Shown: positions 53,731-63,324 of the stretch, piece after piece
Numbering within the stretch: the stretch's first letter is position 1
How the letters are laid out: the number at the start of each line of letters is the position of its first letter
DNA from: Variovorax sp. UMC13
Lineage (GTDB): Bacteria; Pseudomonadota; Gammaproteobacteria; Burkholderiales; Burkholderiaceae_C
Length of the DNA: 64,000 nucleotides
Assembly (NCBI RefSeq): GCF_014170375.1
Contig: NZ_LZZW01000014.1
Span: 62,001 to 126,000, forward strand
Direction of reading: 5' to 3'
Made by a program: the position numbers and the translations under genes
Notes under the pieces: generated by a model
Seen by the model: only the letters and a program-made list of their open reading frames with translations
Told to the model about the DNA's origin: nothing
The model's database searches: none

Positions 53731-54078
53731 ATGCCCATCTACGCCTACAAGTGCAGCGCCTGCGGCTTTGCCAAAGACGCGTTGCAGAAAATGTCCGACG
53801 CCCCTCTCACGGTGTGCCCGGCCTGCGGGGCGAGCACCTTCGAGAAGCAGGTGACCGCCGCCGGCTTCCAGCTCAAGGGCTCGGGCTGGTACGTGACCGA
53901 TTTCCGTGAAGGCGGCGGCAAGAAGGCCGAGCCCGCGACCGCGCCGGTCTCGGGCGACGGCGCCAAGTCCGGTGGCGAGTCGTCGTCGGCCGCCCCCGCG
54001 GCGAGCCCGGCACCCGCACCCGCCGCATCCCCCGCACCGGCGCCCGCGCCGGCCACCGCCGCCAAGAGCGGCGACTGA
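53731..54078 (+). CDS. FmdB-family zinc ribbon protein
   Basis: The 115-residue protein begins MPIYAYKCSACGFAKDALQK with a zinc ribbon of Cys8, Cys11, Cys29 and Cys32, as in the FmdB putative regulators. The second half is a low-complexity tail of Pro, Ala and Ser (AAPAASPAPAPAASPAPAPA). Function is not established. It leads the conserved series fmdB, DUF502, aspS, with DUF502 18 nt after it. Confidence 0.88.
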   Translation: MPIYAYKCSACGFAKDALQKMSDAPLTVCPACGASTFEKQVTAAGFQLKGSGWYVTDFREGGGKKAEPATAPVSGDGAKSGGESSSAAPAASPAPAPAASPAPAPAPATAAKSGD

Positions 54079-54096
54079 ACGGGGCCCGCCACCGCC

Positions 54097-54720
54097 ATGC
54101 TCGCCCTGCGCAAATGGTTGTTCGCCGGCCTGCTGGTGATCGTTCCGCTGTTCGTCACCCTGGCGGTGCTCAAGTGGATCATCGACACGCTCGACCAGAC
54201 CCTCTGGCTGCTGCCCGAGGACTGGCAGAGCTGGCTCACGATGCACAAGATCCGCGGCCTGGGCGTGCTGTTCACGCTGGCGATCCTGCTGGTGGTGGGC
54301 GCGGTGGCGAGCAATTTCATCGGCAAGCGCCTGCTGGGCTGGGGCGACGCGGTGGTGCGGCGCATCCCGGTCGTGCGTTCGATCTACTCCAGCGTCAAGC
54401 AGGTGTCGGACACGCTGTTCTCCGAGAACGGCAACGCCTTCCGCACCGCGGTGCTGGTGCAGTGGCCGCGTGAAGGCGTCTGGACCATCGCGTTCGTGAC
54501 CGGCACGCCCGGCGCCGACGTGCTGGCGCACCTGGGCGGCGGCGAATACCTGGGCGTCTACGTGCCGACCACGCCCAACCCCACCGGCGGCTACTTCGTG
54601 ATGCTCAAGCGCAGCGACTGCATCGAACTCCAGATGAGCGTGGACGAGGCGCTCAAGTACATCGTCTCGATGGGCGTGGTCGTTCCCGGCGGCCCCGCGA
54701 CCCTCGCAACTTCTTCCTGA
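54097..54720 (+). CDS. DUF502 membrane protein
   Basis: The 207 residues have two N-terminal membrane helices (about 5-27, [20 protein letters not shown]; 50-72, [20 protein letters not shown]) and a cytoplasmic or periplasmic domain with the family motifs [20 protein letters not shown] and [14 protein letters not shown]. No biochemical function is known to me. It lies between the fmdB-type gene and aspS, an order shared by many betaproteobacteria. Confidence 0.9.
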   Translation: MLALRKWLFAGLLVIVPLFVTLAVLKWIIDTLDQTLWLLPEDWQSWLTMHKIRGLGVLFTLAILLVVGAVASNFIGKRLLGWGDAVVRRIPVVRSIYSSVKQVSDTLFSENGNAFRTAVLVQWPREGVWTIAFVTGTPGADVLAHLGGGEYLGVYVPTTPNPTGGYFVMLKRSDCIELQMSVDEALKYIVSMGVVVPGGPATLATSS

Positions 54721-54755
54721 ATGAACACGCGCCCTCCCGGCGCCGGAATCGACTT

Positions 54756-56564
54756 ATGGCCATGCGTTCTCACTACTGCGGTCTCGTGACCGAAGCCCTG
54801 CTGGGCGAAACCGTCACCCTGTGCGGCTGGGTCAACCGCCGCCGCGACCATGGCGGCGTGATCTTCGTCGACGTGCGCGATCGCGAAGGCTACGTGCAGG
54901 TGGTCTGCGATCCCGACCGTGCCACCACCTTCGCCGTGGCCGAAGGCCTGCGCAACGAGTTCTGCGTGCAGATCAAGGGCCTGGTGCGCGCACGCCCCGA
55001 AGGCACGACCAACGACAGCCTCAAGAGCGGCAAGATCGAAGTGCTGTGTCACGAGCTCAAGGTGCTCAACCCTTCGGTCACGCCCCCCTTCCTGCTCGAC
55101 GACGACAACCTGTCGGAGACCACCCGCCTCACGCACCGCGTGCTCGACCTGCGCCGCCCGGCGATGCAGCGCAACATGATGCTGCGCTACAAGGTGACGA
55201 TGGAGACCCGCAAGTTCCTCGACGCCAACGGCTTCATCGACATCGAGACCCCGATGCTCGGCAAGTCCACGCCCGAAGGCGCGCGCGACTACCTGGTGCC
55301 CAGCCGCGTGCACGACGGCAGCTTCTTCGCGCTGCCGCAGTCGCCCCAGCTGTTCAAGCAGCTGCTGATGGTGGCCGGCTACGACCGCTACTACCAGATC
55401 GTCAAGTGCTTCCGCGACGAGGACCTGCGCGCCGACCGCCAGCCCGAGTTCACGCAGATCGACATCGAGACCTCCTTCCTGTCGGAAGAAGAGATCCGCG
55501 AGATGTTCGAAGGCATGGTCCGCACCATGTTCCGCAACGCCGCGGGCATCGACCTGCCGGTGTTCCCGACCATGACGTACGGCGACGCGATGTTCAAGTA
55601 CGGCTCGGACAAGCCCGACCTGCGCGTCAAGCTCGAGTTCACCGAACTGACCGAGCTCATGAAGCGCGTTGAGTTCAAGGTGTTCTCGAACGCCGCGACC
55701 ATGGCCGGCGGCCGTGTGGTGGCCCTGCGCGTGCCCGGCGGCGGCGGCGAGGGCGGCCTGTCGCGCGGTGAAATCGACGCGTACCAGGAATTCGTCAAGA
55801 TCTACGGCGCCAAGGGCCTGGCCTACATCAAGGTCAACGACGCGGCCGCGGGCCGCGAAGGCCTGCAGAGCCCGATCGTGAAGAACCTCGACGACGCCAC
55901 GCTGGCCGAGATCATCGCGCGCACCGGCGCGCGCAACGGCGACATCCTGTTCTTCGGCGCCGACAAGGAAAAGATCGTCAACGACGCCATCGGCGCGCTG
56001 CGCGTGAAGATCGGCCACAGCGCCTTCGGCAAGAAGAGCGGCCTGTTCGACGACCGCTGGGCACCGCTGTGGGTGGTGGACTTCCCGATGTTCGAGTTCG
56101 ACGAGGAAGGCCAGCGCTGGTCGGCCGTGCACCATCCGTTCACGGCCCCCAAGGACGGCCATGAAGACCTGATGGACACCGCGCCCGAGAAGTGCATCGC
56201 CAAGGCCTACGACATGGTGCTCAACGGCATCGAGATGGGCGGCGGCTCGGTGCGTATCCACCGCGAGGAAGTGCAGAGCAAGGTCTTCCGCGCGCTCAAG
56301 ATCAGCGCCGAGGACGCACAGCTCAAGTTCGGCTTCCTGCTCGACGCGCTGCAGTACGGCGCGCCCCCGCACGGCGGCATCGCCATCGGCCTGGACCGCC
56401 TGGTCATGCTGATGACCGGCGCCGAGTCGATCCGCGACGTGATCGCCTTCCCCAAGACCCAGCGCGCGCAGGACCTGCTGACGCAGGCGCCGAGCCCGGT
56501 CGACGAGAAGCAGCTGCGCGAACTGCACATCAAGCTGCGCAACGTGCAGCCCGCGGCGGCCTGA
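54756..56564 (+). CDS. aspS: aspartyl-tRNA synthetase
   Basis: AspS charges tRNA-Asp, and possibly tRNA-Asn. The 602 residues have an OB-fold anticodon-binding domain (1-105, [20 protein letters not shown]), motif 2 [19 protein letters not shown] near 215-233, the bacterial GAD insertion (about 305-415) and motif 3 [13 protein letters not shown] near 545. The histidine in RRRDHGG resembles that of non-discriminating enzymes such as Pseudomonas aeruginosa AspRS, which rely on GatCAB; this is inference. A second ATG at 54762 is possible. Confidence 0.97.
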   Translation: MAMRSHYCGLVTEALLGETVTLCGWVNRRRDHGGVIFVDVRDREGYVQVVCDPDRATTFAVAEGLRNEFCVQIKGLVRARPEGTTNDSLKSGKIEVLCHELKVLNPSVTPPFLLDDDNLSETTRLTHRVLDLRRPAMQRNMMLRYKVTMETRKFLDANGFIDIETPMLGKSTPEGARDYLVPSRVHDGSFFALPQSPQLFKQLLMVAGYDRYYQIVKCFRDEDLRADRQPEFTQIDIETSFLSEEEIREMFEGMVRTMFRNAAGIDLPVFPTMTYGDAMFKYGSDKPDLRVKLEFTELTELMKRVEFKVFSNAATMAGGRVVALRVPGGGGEGGLSRGEIDAYQEFVKIYGAKGLAYIKVNDAAAGREGLQSPIVKNLDDATLAEIIARTGARNGDILFFGADKEKIVNDAIGALRVKIGHSAFGKKSGLFDDRWAPLWVVDFPMFEFDEEGQRWSAVHHPFTAPKDGHEDLMDTAPEKCIAKAYDMVLNGIEMGGGSVRIHREEVQSKVFRALKISAEDAQLKFGFLLDALQYGAPPHGGIAIGLDRLVMLMTGAESIRDVIAFPKTQRAQDLLTQAPSPVDEKQLRELHIKLRNVQPAAA

Positions 56565-56595
56565 CGCTGCGGCCGGCGGCGCAGGCCGCAACGAC

Positions 56596-56629
56596 AAAAA
56601 AAGGCACCCCGAGGGGTGCCTTTTTCTTT
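56596..56629. terminator. bidirectional terminator between aspS and mqo
   Basis: AAAAAGGCACCCC (56598-56610) pairs with GGGGTGCCTTTTT (56613-56625), leaving a tight loop. The A tract on one side and the T tract on the other let it serve both converging genes. Confidence 0.9.
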
Positions 56630-56666
56630 GGCCGAAAGCCGGAGCCTGCGCTCCGGTGGCTGCGCC

Positions 56667-58334
56667 TTACAGCGCGACGTCGGCGACGGGCTTGCTCTTG
56701 CGCGCCGCGGCCGGGGCGTTGGTCGGCGCTGAGGCTGGCGCAGGCGCGGCCGCGCCCGGCGTGAGGTCGATCGCCGGCGGCGGGCTCAACTGCAGCACCT
56801 GGGCCGTGGCGGTCCATTCCTGCACCACCTTCTCGGGCGAGGCGTTGAGCGCGGTGCCGTAGCTGGGCACGATCTCGCGGATCTTGGCCTGCCAGGCGGG
56901 CGTCGCCAGCTTGTCCTTGAAGACCTGCTTCATCAGGTCCAGCATGATCGGCGCGGCCGTGGACGCGCCGGGCGAGGCGCCCAGCAGGCCGGCCAGGCTG
57001 CCGTCCTGCGAGCTGACGATCTCGGTGCCCAGCTTGAGCACGCCGCCCTTGGCTTCGTCGCGCTTGATGATCTGCACGCGCTGGCCGGCCTGCCAGAGGC
57101 GCCAGTCTTCCTTCTTCGCGTTCGGGAAGTACTCGCGCAGGGCCTTCATCCGGTCGTCGTCCGACAGCATCAGCTGGCCGGCCAGGTACTGGACCAGCGA
57201 GAACTCGGCCATGCCCACCTTGGCCATCGGCCAGACGTTGTGCGGCGTGGTGCTGGTGAACAGGTCGAGGTAGGAGCCTTCCTTGAGGAACTTGGTCGAG
57301 AAGGTGGCGAAGGGACCGAACAGGATCACGCGCTTGCCGTCGAGGATGCGGGTGTCGAGGTGGGGCACCGACATCGGCGGCGAACCAACCGAGGCCTTGC
57401 CGTAGGCCTTGGCCAGGTGCTGCTCGGCGATGCCGGGGTTCTCGGTCACGAGGAAGGAGCCGCCGACCGGGAAGCCCGCGTAGTTCTTCGCCTCGGGGAT
57501 GCCCGACTTCTGCAGCAGGTGCAGCGCGCCACCGCCGGCGCCGATGAACACGAACTTCGCGTCGGTCTGCGTGGCCGTGCCGTCCTTGACGTTCTTGTAG
57601 GCGATGCGCCAAGTGCCGTCGGCGTTGCGCGTGATGTCCTGCACCTCGCTCGACAGCTTGAGCGAGAAGTTCGGGCGCGACTGCAGGTGGCCGACGAACT
57701 GGCGCGTGATCTCGCCGAAGTTCACGTCGGTGCCGATGGGCGTCCAGGTGGCGGCGATCTTCTGGGCCGGGTCGCGGCCTTCCATCATCAGCGGCACCCA
57801 TTGCTTGATCTGCGCCGGGTCTTCCGAGTACTGCATGCCGCGGAACAGCGGGCTGGCCTGCAGCGCGTCGTAGCGCTTCTTGAGGAAGGCGATGTTGTCG
57901 TCGCCCCAGACGAAGCTCATGTGCGGCGTCGAGTTGATGAAGGAACGCGGGTTCTTCAGCACGTTGTTCCTGACCTGCCAGGACCAGAACTGGCGCGAGA
58001 TCTGGAAGGCCTCGTTGATCTCCACCGCCTTGGCGATCTCGACCTTGCCGTTCTTGTCCTCGGGCGTGTAATTCAGCTCGGCCAGCGCCGAGTGGCCGGT
58101 GCCGGCGTTGTTCCAGCCGTTCGAGCTTTCCTGGGCGACCTGGTCCAGCCGTTCGACCATCTCCATCGACCAGCCGGGCTCGAGTTCGCTGAGCCAGATG
58201 CCCAGGGTCGAGCTCATGATGCCGCCGCCGATGAGCAGCACATCGACCTTCTTCGGCTCGGCCGCATGGGCCGTGGCCAGGGTGAGGGACAGCGCCCAGC
58301 CCAGCAGGACGGGGTAGGTTTTCTTCAAGATCAT
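56667..58334 (-). CDS. mqo: malate:quinone oxidoreductase with an N-terminal signal peptide
   Basis: Mqo oxidises malate to oxaloacetate and reduces quinone. The 555 residues include the FAD motif [13 protein letters not shown] (33-45), [20 protein letters not shown] and [15 protein letters not shown]. Unusually, residues 1-24 form a Sec-like signal peptide ([20 protein letters not shown] then TAHA) before the family start. The C-terminal 50 residues are rich in Ala and Pro. It sits alone between aspS and nudB, with its own terminator. Confidence 0.93.
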   Translation of the reverse strand: MILKKTYPVLLGWALSLTLATAHAAEPKKVDVLLIGGGIMSSTLGIWLSELEPGWSMEMVERLDQVAQESSNGWNNAGTGHSALAELNYTPEDKNGKVEIAKAVEINEAFQISRQFWSWQVRNNVLKNPRSFINSTPHMSFVWGDDNIAFLKKRYDALQASPLFRGMQYSEDPAQIKQWVPLMMEGRDPAQKIAATWTPIGTDVNFGEITRQFVGHLQSRPNFSLKLSSEVQDITRNADGTWRIAYKNVKDGTATQTDAKFVFIGAGGGALHLLQKSGIPEAKNYAGFPVGGSFLVTENPGIAEQHLAKAYGKASVGSPPMSVPHLDTRILDGKRVILFGPFATFSTKFLKEGSYLDLFTSTTPHNVWPMAKVGMAEFSLVQYLAGQLMLSDDDRMKALREYFPNAKKEDWRLWQAGQRVQIIKRDEAKGGVLKLGTEIVSSQDGSLAGLLGASPGASTAAPIMLDLMKQVFKDKLATPAWQAKIREIVPSYGTALNASPEKVVQEWTATAQVLQLSPPPAIDLTPGAAAPAPASAPTNAPAAARKSKPVADVAL

Positions 58335-58727
58335 CTTCTGGTGATTCCTGTGGTGTGGAAGGACACCCGTCTGCCGTCATCGACCTGTGGACGCCAGCCG
58401 AGCGCGGGGCAGGGCGGGGGCATGCACGGTGCGTGCGGAGGTCGAGGCGGACGAACGGACACGACCGAGACCGAGGGCTCACGCCCCGTTCTCGAATCTT
58501 TATGTCCCCTGCACCGTCGTCTACCGACTTCTGGATTGAACCGTGCGCGCGGAGCTCGTCGGACGGGCTTAAGGCCCGGGCTCCTGGATGCGTGGCTTGG
58601 CTTGCTCCGGGCCGGCCGGGAAGCGCCATCGCTGCGTCGGGGTGGATTTTACCGGGGGCGCCAAAACCCGGGCCATGGCAAGGCCGCATGCTGTACCGTG
58701 GCTGCTTTGCCCGCCCGCCTGCCGACG
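58335..58727. other. 393-nt intergenic region between divergent mqo and nudB
   Basis: This stretch holds the mqo ribosome binding site (AGGAATCACC on the minus strand) and presumably promoters in both directions. A minus-strand CATAAA near 58500 is the only -10-like box I see for mqo. Open frames crossing it have GC-driven composition and no recognisable domain. I see no RNA gene or repeat. Confidence 0.5.
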
Positions 58728-59189
58728 ATGAACCCCTTCAAGATTCCCGAGTCCGTGCTGGTCGTGGTCCACACGCCGGCGCTCGACGTGCTGCTGATCC
58801 GGCGCGCCGATGCCGACGAGTTCTGGCAGTCGGTGACCGGCAGCAAGGACCATGTCGACGAGCCGCTGGCGCTGACCGCCGCGCGCGAGGTGGGCGAGGA
58901 GACCGGCATCGACTGCATGCCCGGCAGCGCGCTGGCGCCGCAGCTGCGCGACTGGCGGCTGCAGAACGTCTACGAGATCTACCCGCGCTGGCGCGCGCGC
59001 TATGCGCCGGGCGTGACGCGCAACACCGAGCACCTGTTCGGCCTGTGCGTGCCCGAGCGCATCGTGCCGGTGCTCGCGCCGCGCGAGCACACGGCCTGGC
59101 AATGGCTGCCGCACCGTGCCGCGGCCGAAGCCTGTTTTTCCCCTTCGAACGCCGAAGCCATCCTGCTGCTGCCACAATTTGCGCCATGA
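58728..59189 (+). CDS. nudB: dihydroneopterin triphosphate diphosphatase NudB
   Basis: NudB removes pyrophosphate from dihydroneopterin triphosphate, the step after FolE in folate synthesis. The ATG at 58728 gives 153 residues (MNPFKIPESVLVVVHTPALD). The Nudix box starts at Gly38 in TGSKDHVDEPLALTAAREVG and ends EETGI; its first loop has one residue more than the usual GX5E spacing. FWQSVTGS and NTEHLFGLCVPE fit NudB. The stop overlaps the next start (ATGA). Confidence 0.88.
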   Translation: MNPFKIPESVLVVVHTPALDVLLIRRADADEFWQSVTGSKDHVDEPLALTAAREVGEETGIDCMPGSALAPQLRDWRLQNVYEIYPRWRARYAPGVTRNTEHLFGLCVPERIVPVLAPREHTAWQWLPHRAAAEACFSPSNAEAILLLPQFAP

Positions 59190-59944
59190 ACGCGACCGCG
59201 AACACCTTTCGGGTGGCGACCTACAACATCCACAAGGGCGTGCAGGGCATCGGCCCGGCGCGCCGCCTCGAGATCCACAACCTCGGCCACGCGATCGAAC
59301 AGCTCGACGCCGACATCGTGTGCCTGCAGGAAGTGCGCAAGATGAACCGGCAGGGCGAGCGCCACTTCGCGCGCTGGCCCGAGCTGCCGCAGGCCGATTT
59401 CCTCGCGCCCGAGGGCTACACCGCCGTCTACGAGACCAACGCCGTCACGCGCCATGGCGAGCACGGCAACGCGCTGCTCACGCGCTGGCCGGTGATCCGC
59501 ACCACCCACCAGGACATCTCCGACCACCGCTTCGAACAGCGCGGCCTGCTGCACGTGCTGATCGACGTCGACGGCGCGCCGGTGCACGCCATCGTGGTGC
59601 ACCTGGGCCTGATCAAGGGCAGCCGGGTGCGCCAGATCGCCCGGCTGCGCGAATTCATCGAGCGCGAGATCCCGCCCGACGAGGCGGTGCTGGTGGCCGG
59701 CGACTTCAACGACTGGGGCGCGCGCATGCGTTACGCGATGAACGCCATGGGCATGCGCGACTCCAGCGACCTGCGCGGCCCGCCGACGCTGACCTATCCT
59801 TCGCGGCTGCCGGTCACGCAGCTCGACTTCATCTATGCGCGTCGGCTGGCGCCGGTCGCCTGCAGCGTGCCGCGCGGCCCGATCTGGGCCCGGATGTCCG
59901 ATCACCTGCCGCTGCTGACCGACTTTTCGCTATCGAATAAGTAG
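59186..59944 (+). CDS. endonuclease/exonuclease/phosphatase (EEP) family protein
   Basis: The 252-residue protein has the EEP fold motifs: RVATYNIHKGVQGIGPARR near 8-27, VCLQEVRK (catalytic Glu) near 45-52, VHLGLIKGSR, VAGDFNDWG (catalytic Asp and Asn) near 171-179 and MSDHLPL near the end. It may cleave a phosphodiester in a nucleic acid or lipid; related genes often precede a cardiolipin synthase, which is absent here. Its ATG overlaps the nudB stop by 4 nt. Confidence 0.88.
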   Translation: MNATANTFRVATYNIHKGVQGIGPARRLEIHNLGHAIEQLDADIVCLQEVRKMNRQGERHFARWPELPQADFLAPEGYTAVYETNAVTRHGEHGNALLTRWPVIRTTHQDISDHRFEQRGLLHVLIDVDGAPVHAIVVHLGLIKGSRVRQIARLREFIEREIPPDEAVLVAGDFNDWGARMRYAMNAMGMRDSSDLRGPPTLTYPSRLPVTQLDFIYARRLAPVACSVPRGPIWARMSDHLPLLTDFSLSNK

Positions 59945-60014
59945 CGCTTCGCGGGCGCGGGGTGTGCGCCGGCGGCCCCGCGGCGTTCGGGCGTTCGCTG
60001 GTAGGATTCCCGCC

Positions 60015-60746
60015 ATGCTCAGGAAGATCGACGCCCCCCAACCCCCCGCCGCACCGGCCGATGACGAGGGGACGCCCGTCTCCGTCAAGATCCGGGAGCG
60101 CCTGCAGGCCGCGCGCAAGCGCTTCAACGCCAACGACAACATCGCGGAGTTCGTGCAGCCGGGCGAGCTCGAGGCGCTGCTCGACGAAGTCGAGGTCAAG
60201 ATGAAGGGCGTGCTCGAGAGCCTGGTGATCGACGTCGAGAACGATCACAACACCGACAACACCGCGCGCCGCGTGGCCAAGATGTACCTCAACGAGGTGT
60301 TCCGTGGCCGCTACGTGCCGCCGCCCTCGCTGACCGAATTCCCCAACGCCGAGCACCTCAACGAGCTCATGATCGTCGGCCCGATCACGGTGCGCAGCGC
60401 CTGCTCGCACCACTTCTGCCCGATCATCGGCAAGCTCTGGATCGGCGTGATGCCCAACGAGCACACCAACGTGATCGGCCTGTCGAAGTACGCGCGGCTG
60501 GCCGAGTGGGTGATGGGCCGGCCGCAGATCCAGGAAGAGGCCGTGGTCCAGCTGGCCGACCTGATCCAGGAGAAGACCCAGCCCGACGGCCTCGCGCTGG
60601 TGATGGAGGCCGAGCATTTCTGCATGGCCTGGCGTGGCGTCAAGGAAATGGACAGCAAGATGATCAACTCCGTCATGCGCGGCGTGTTCCTCAAGGACCC
60701 GAACCTGCGCCGCGAATTCCTCTCCCTGCTGCCGCGCTCGCGCTGA
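60015..60746 (+). CDS. folE: GTP cyclohydrolase I
   Basis: FolE turns GTP into dihydroneopterin triphosphate, the entry to folate synthesis. The ATG at 60015 gives 243 residues with an N-terminal extension of about 40 residues. The zinc ligands are Cys130 and His132/133 (RSACSHHFCP) and Cys203 (EHFCMAWRG). ENDHNTDNTARRVAKMYLNE is the family signature. AGGA at 60003 may be the ribosome site, overlapping a -10-like TAGGAT. nudB lies two genes upstream; the BLUF gene starts 5 nt downstream. Confidence 0.95.
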   Translation: MLRKIDAPQPPAAPADDEGTPVSVKIRERLQAARKRFNANDNIAEFVQPGELEALLDEVEVKMKGVLESLVIDVENDHNTDNTARRVAKMYLNEVFRGRYVPPPSLTEFPNAEHLNELMIVGPITVRSACSHHFCPIIGKLWIGVMPNEHTNVIGLSKYARLAEWVMGRPQIQEEAVVQLADLIQEKTQPDGLALVMEAEHFCMAWRGVKEMDSKMINSVMRGVFLKDPNLRREFLSLLPRSR

Positions 60747-60751
60747 ACGCC

Positions 60752-61174
60752 ATGCTCGTACGCCTCCTCTACGCCAGCCGCGCGGTCGACAACAGCACCA
60801 GCGCCACCGATGCGATCCTCGCGCAGTCGAGGGCGCACAACACCGCCTGCGGCATCACCGGCATCCTCTGCTACAGCGCGGGCATCTTCCTGCAGGCCAT
60901 CGAGGGCGGCCGCGTGGCCGTGAGCGACCTCTACGGCCACATCCAGAAGGACCCGCGCCACAAGGACGTGGTGCTGCTGCACTACGAAGAGATCAGCGAG
61001 CGCCGCTTCGGCGGCTGGACCATGGGCCAGGTGCACCTGACCAAGGTGCATGCCGCCACGCTGCTGCGCTATTCCGAGCGCCCGGAGCTCGACCCCTACG
61101 CCGTCTCCGGCAAGGTGTCGATGGCCCTGCTCGAGGAACTGATGGCCACCGCCGCCATCGTCGGACGCAACTGA
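60752..61174 (+). CDS. BLUF-domain blue-light sensor, single domain
   Basis: The 140-residue protein is a BLUF domain (about 1-95) plus a short helical C-terminus. Residues known to form the flavin site in BLUF proteins are all in place: Tyr7 (RLLYASRA), Asn30 (AHNTACGITG), Gln48 (GIFLQAIEG), and Trp89 and Met91 (FGGWTMGQ). It should bind FAD and respond to blue light by rearranging hydrogen bonds around the glutamine. There is no output domain, so it must act through a partner. It starts 5 nt after folE and is probably cotranscribed. Confidence 0.93.
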   Translation: MLVRLLYASRAVDNSTSATDAILAQSRAHNTACGITGILCYSAGIFLQAIEGGRVAVSDLYGHIQKDPRHKDVVLLHYEEISERRFGGWTMGQVHLTKVHAATLLRYSERPELDPYAVSGKVSMALLEELMATAAIVGRN

Positions 61175-61230
61175 GGCCCGTGGGTCCCGCGCCCGGTCTC
61201 TCGCACCGCCGCGTCCGCGTCTAGACCGCG

Positions 61231-62112
61231 GTGCCGCTGTCCGCCTTCGCCCTGATCCTGCTGGCCGGGATCATCCACGCCAGCTGGAACATCGCCGCCA
61301 AGAAGGCCAACGGCGACGCGCGCTTCGCCTTCCAGACCAGCGTGCTGATGATGTTCGTCTGGGGCCCCGTGGGCCTGTGGCTGGGCTGGAACGTGGTGCC
61401 GCAGTGGGGCGCGAAGGAGTGGGCCTTCATCGGCGTCAGCGGCCTGCTGCACGTGGTCTATTACGTCACGCTGCTGCGTGGCTACCGCAAGTCGGACCTC
61501 ACGGTGGTGTACCCGCTGGCGCGCGGCTCCGGTCCCTTGCTCTCCTCGCTGGTGGCCATCCTGTTCCTGGGCGAGCGCATCAGCCTGGTGGGGCTGGTCG
61601 GCATCGTCGGCGTGGTGCTCGGCGTGTTCCTGGTGGCGGGCGGCCCGCGGCTGTGGCGCGGCCCGCACGATGCGGCGCAGCGCGACCGCGTGCACAAGGG
61701 CATCCGCTACGGCGTGCTCACCGGCGCCTTCATCGCGGCCTACACCGTGGTCGACAGCTACGCGGTCAAGTTCCTCGCGATGTCGCCGATCCTGCTCGAC
61801 TACTTCGGCAACCTGGTGCGCATCGTCCTGCTGCTGCCCGTGGCCCTGCGCGACCGGCCGGCCACGGTGCGGCTGTGGCGCGCGCAGTGGAAGTACGCGC
61901 TGGTGGTGGCCGCCATCAGCCCGGTGTCCTATGTGCTGGTGCTGTACGCGGTGCAGCAGGCGCCGATCTCGCACGTGGCGCCCGCGCGCGAGGTCTCGAT
62001 GCTCTTCGCCGCGCTGATCGGCGGGCACCTGCTGCGCGAGGGCGACCGCGTGCTGCGCCTGATCGGCGCCTGCTTCATCGCGGTCGGCGTGATCGCACTG
62101 GCGCTGGGGTGA
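61231..62112 (+). CDS. EamA-type drug/metabolite transporter
   Basis: The 293 residues have about ten membrane helices in two EamA repeats: 4-140 (LSAFALILLAGIIHASWNIA, SDLTVVYPLARGSGPLLSSL) and about 155-292 (YGVLTGAFIAAYTVVDSYAV, APISHVAPAREVSMLFAALI). Proline-rich and helix-break positions fit DMT exporters. The GTG at 61231 is used, as no ATG is near. The substrate is unknown. It follows the BLUF gene by 56 nt. Confidence 0.87.
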   Translation: MPLSAFALILLAGIIHASWNIAAKKANGDARFAFQTSVLMMFVWGPVGLWLGWNVVPQWGAKEWAFIGVSGLLHVVYYVTLLRGYRKSDLTVVYPLARGSGPLLSSLVAILFLGERISLVGLVGIVGVVLGVFLVAGGPRLWRGPHDAAQRDRVHKGIRYGVLTGAFIAAYTVVDSYAVKFLAMSPILLDYFGNLVRIVLLLPVALRDRPATVRLWRAQWKYALVVAAISPVSYVLVLYAVQQAPISHVAPAREVSMLFAALIGGHLLREGDRVLRLIGACFIAVGVIALALG

Positions 62113-62119
62113 GGCGCGC

Positions 62120-62962
62120 GTGCCGATGAGCCCGCAGCCGCCGCCGCTGCTGTTGGGCTGCGACTTTTCCAGTGCACCCTCGGCCCGCAAGCCGATCGTG
62201 GTGGCGCTGGGCGCGATGCGCGGCGCGCGCGTGACCCTGTCGAAGCTGCTGCCTTTCGCCACGCTCGAGGCCTGGGGCCAGTGGCTGCACGACACGCCGG
62301 CCTGGATCGGCGGCTTCGACCTGCCTTTCGGCCTGCCGCGCGAGCTGGTCGAGCAGCTGGGCTGGCCGCAGGAGTGGCAGGCCTGCATGGCGCACTACGC
62401 GGGCCTGGAGCGTGCGCAGATCCGCGACGCCTTCGCGGCCTTCTGCGATGCGCGGCCGATGGGCGGCAAGTTCGCGCATCGGCGCACCGACCTGCCGGCG
62501 GGTTCGAGCCCGTCGATGAAATGGGTGAACCCGCCGGTGGCCTTCATGCTGCATGCGGGCGTGCCCAGGCTGCTGGCCGCGGGGGCCGCCTTGCCGGGCC
62601 TGCACGCGGTGCCGGGCGCCACCCGCATCGCGCTCGAGGCCTACCCCGGCCTGCTGGCGCGCGAGCTGATCGGCCGGCGCAGCTACAAGAGCGATGACCT
62701 GGCACGGCAGGACACCGAGCGCTGGGTGGCGCGGGCCGACCTGCTGTCGGCGCTGGAGCGCGGCGCGACCCGGCTCGACCTGCGGCTGGCGCTCACGCAC
62801 GCCCAGCGCGACCAGCTGCTGGCCGATGCGCGCGGCGATGCGCTCGATGCGGTGCTGTGCCTGGTCCAGGCGGCCTGGGCGGCGCGGCAGGGCCATGAAG
62901 CGCACGGTTACGGCCTGCCTGCCGACCTCGATCCGCTCGAGGGCTGGATCCTCAGCGCCTGA
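62120..62962 (+). CDS. DUF429 protein
   Basis: The 280-residue protein (GTG at 62120; ATG at 62126 is also possible) has the DUF429 layout: LLGCDFSSAPSARKPIVVAL near 11-30, WIGGFDLPFGLPRELVEQLG near 61-80, RIALEAYPGLLARELIGRRS near 168-188 and DALDAVLCLVQAAWAARQ near the end. The family has an RNase H-like fold with conserved Asp/Glu residues, but its activity is unknown. It follows the EamA gene by 7 nt. Confidence 0.82.
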   Translation: MPMSPQPPPLLLGCDFSSAPSARKPIVVALGAMRGARVTLSKLLPFATLEAWGQWLHDTPAWIGGFDLPFGLPRELVEQLGWPQEWQACMAHYAGLERAQIRDAFAAFCDARPMGGKFAHRRTDLPAGSSPSMKWVNPPVAFMLHAGVPRLLAAGAALPGLHAVPGATRIALEAYPGLLARELIGRRSYKSDDLARQDTERWVARADLLSALERGATRLDLRLALTHAQRDQLLADARGDALDAVLCLVQAAWAARQGHEAHGYGLPADLDPLEGWILSA

Positions 62963-63083
62963 CGCAGCACCGTCCTACAGGGCCTTGAGGCAATGGCGAC
63001 GGGGTGGGGCAGGGGGTGCCGGGCCACAGTGGACGCAGTCGCCTCGATGAGGCGCGTTTCTCCAACTCACCGAAAGGCAAACC

Positions 63084-63281
63084 ATGAACAAAGATCAAGT
63101 CGCAGGCCGTGTGGACCAAGCCAAGGGCAAGGTCAAGGAAGTGACCGGCCGGGTCGTGGGCAACGAGTCGCTCGAAGCCGAGGGCGCCGCCGAGAAGGTC
63201 GCGGGCAAGGTGCAGAGCACCTATGGCGACGTCAAGGAAAAGACCAAGGACGCCATCAAGGACGGCGCCAAGAAGCTGTGA
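63084..63281 (+). CDS. CsbD-family stress protein
   Basis: The 65-residue hydrophilic protein (MNKDQVAGRVDQAKGKVKEV, then GRVVGNESLEAEGAAEKVAG) is a CsbD protein. Relatives are abundant under general stress, but their function is unknown. AAAGG lies six bases before the ATG. Its helical, Lys/Glu/Ala-rich repeats resemble the central part of the next gene. Confidence 0.92.
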   Translation: MNKDQVAGRVDQAKGKVKEVTGRVVGNESLEAEGAAEKVAGKVQSTYGDVKEKTKDAIKDGAKKL

Positions 63282-63324
63282 GTCCGAGGGTCCCCACGGG
63301 ACCCGCGTCTGAAAGGACAGTGCG

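Noticed and set aside
57240..58727. Plus-strand open frame running through mqo into nudB
   Set aside because: The part opposite mqo is a mirror reading, and the intergenic part shows no domain; nudB starts at 58728.
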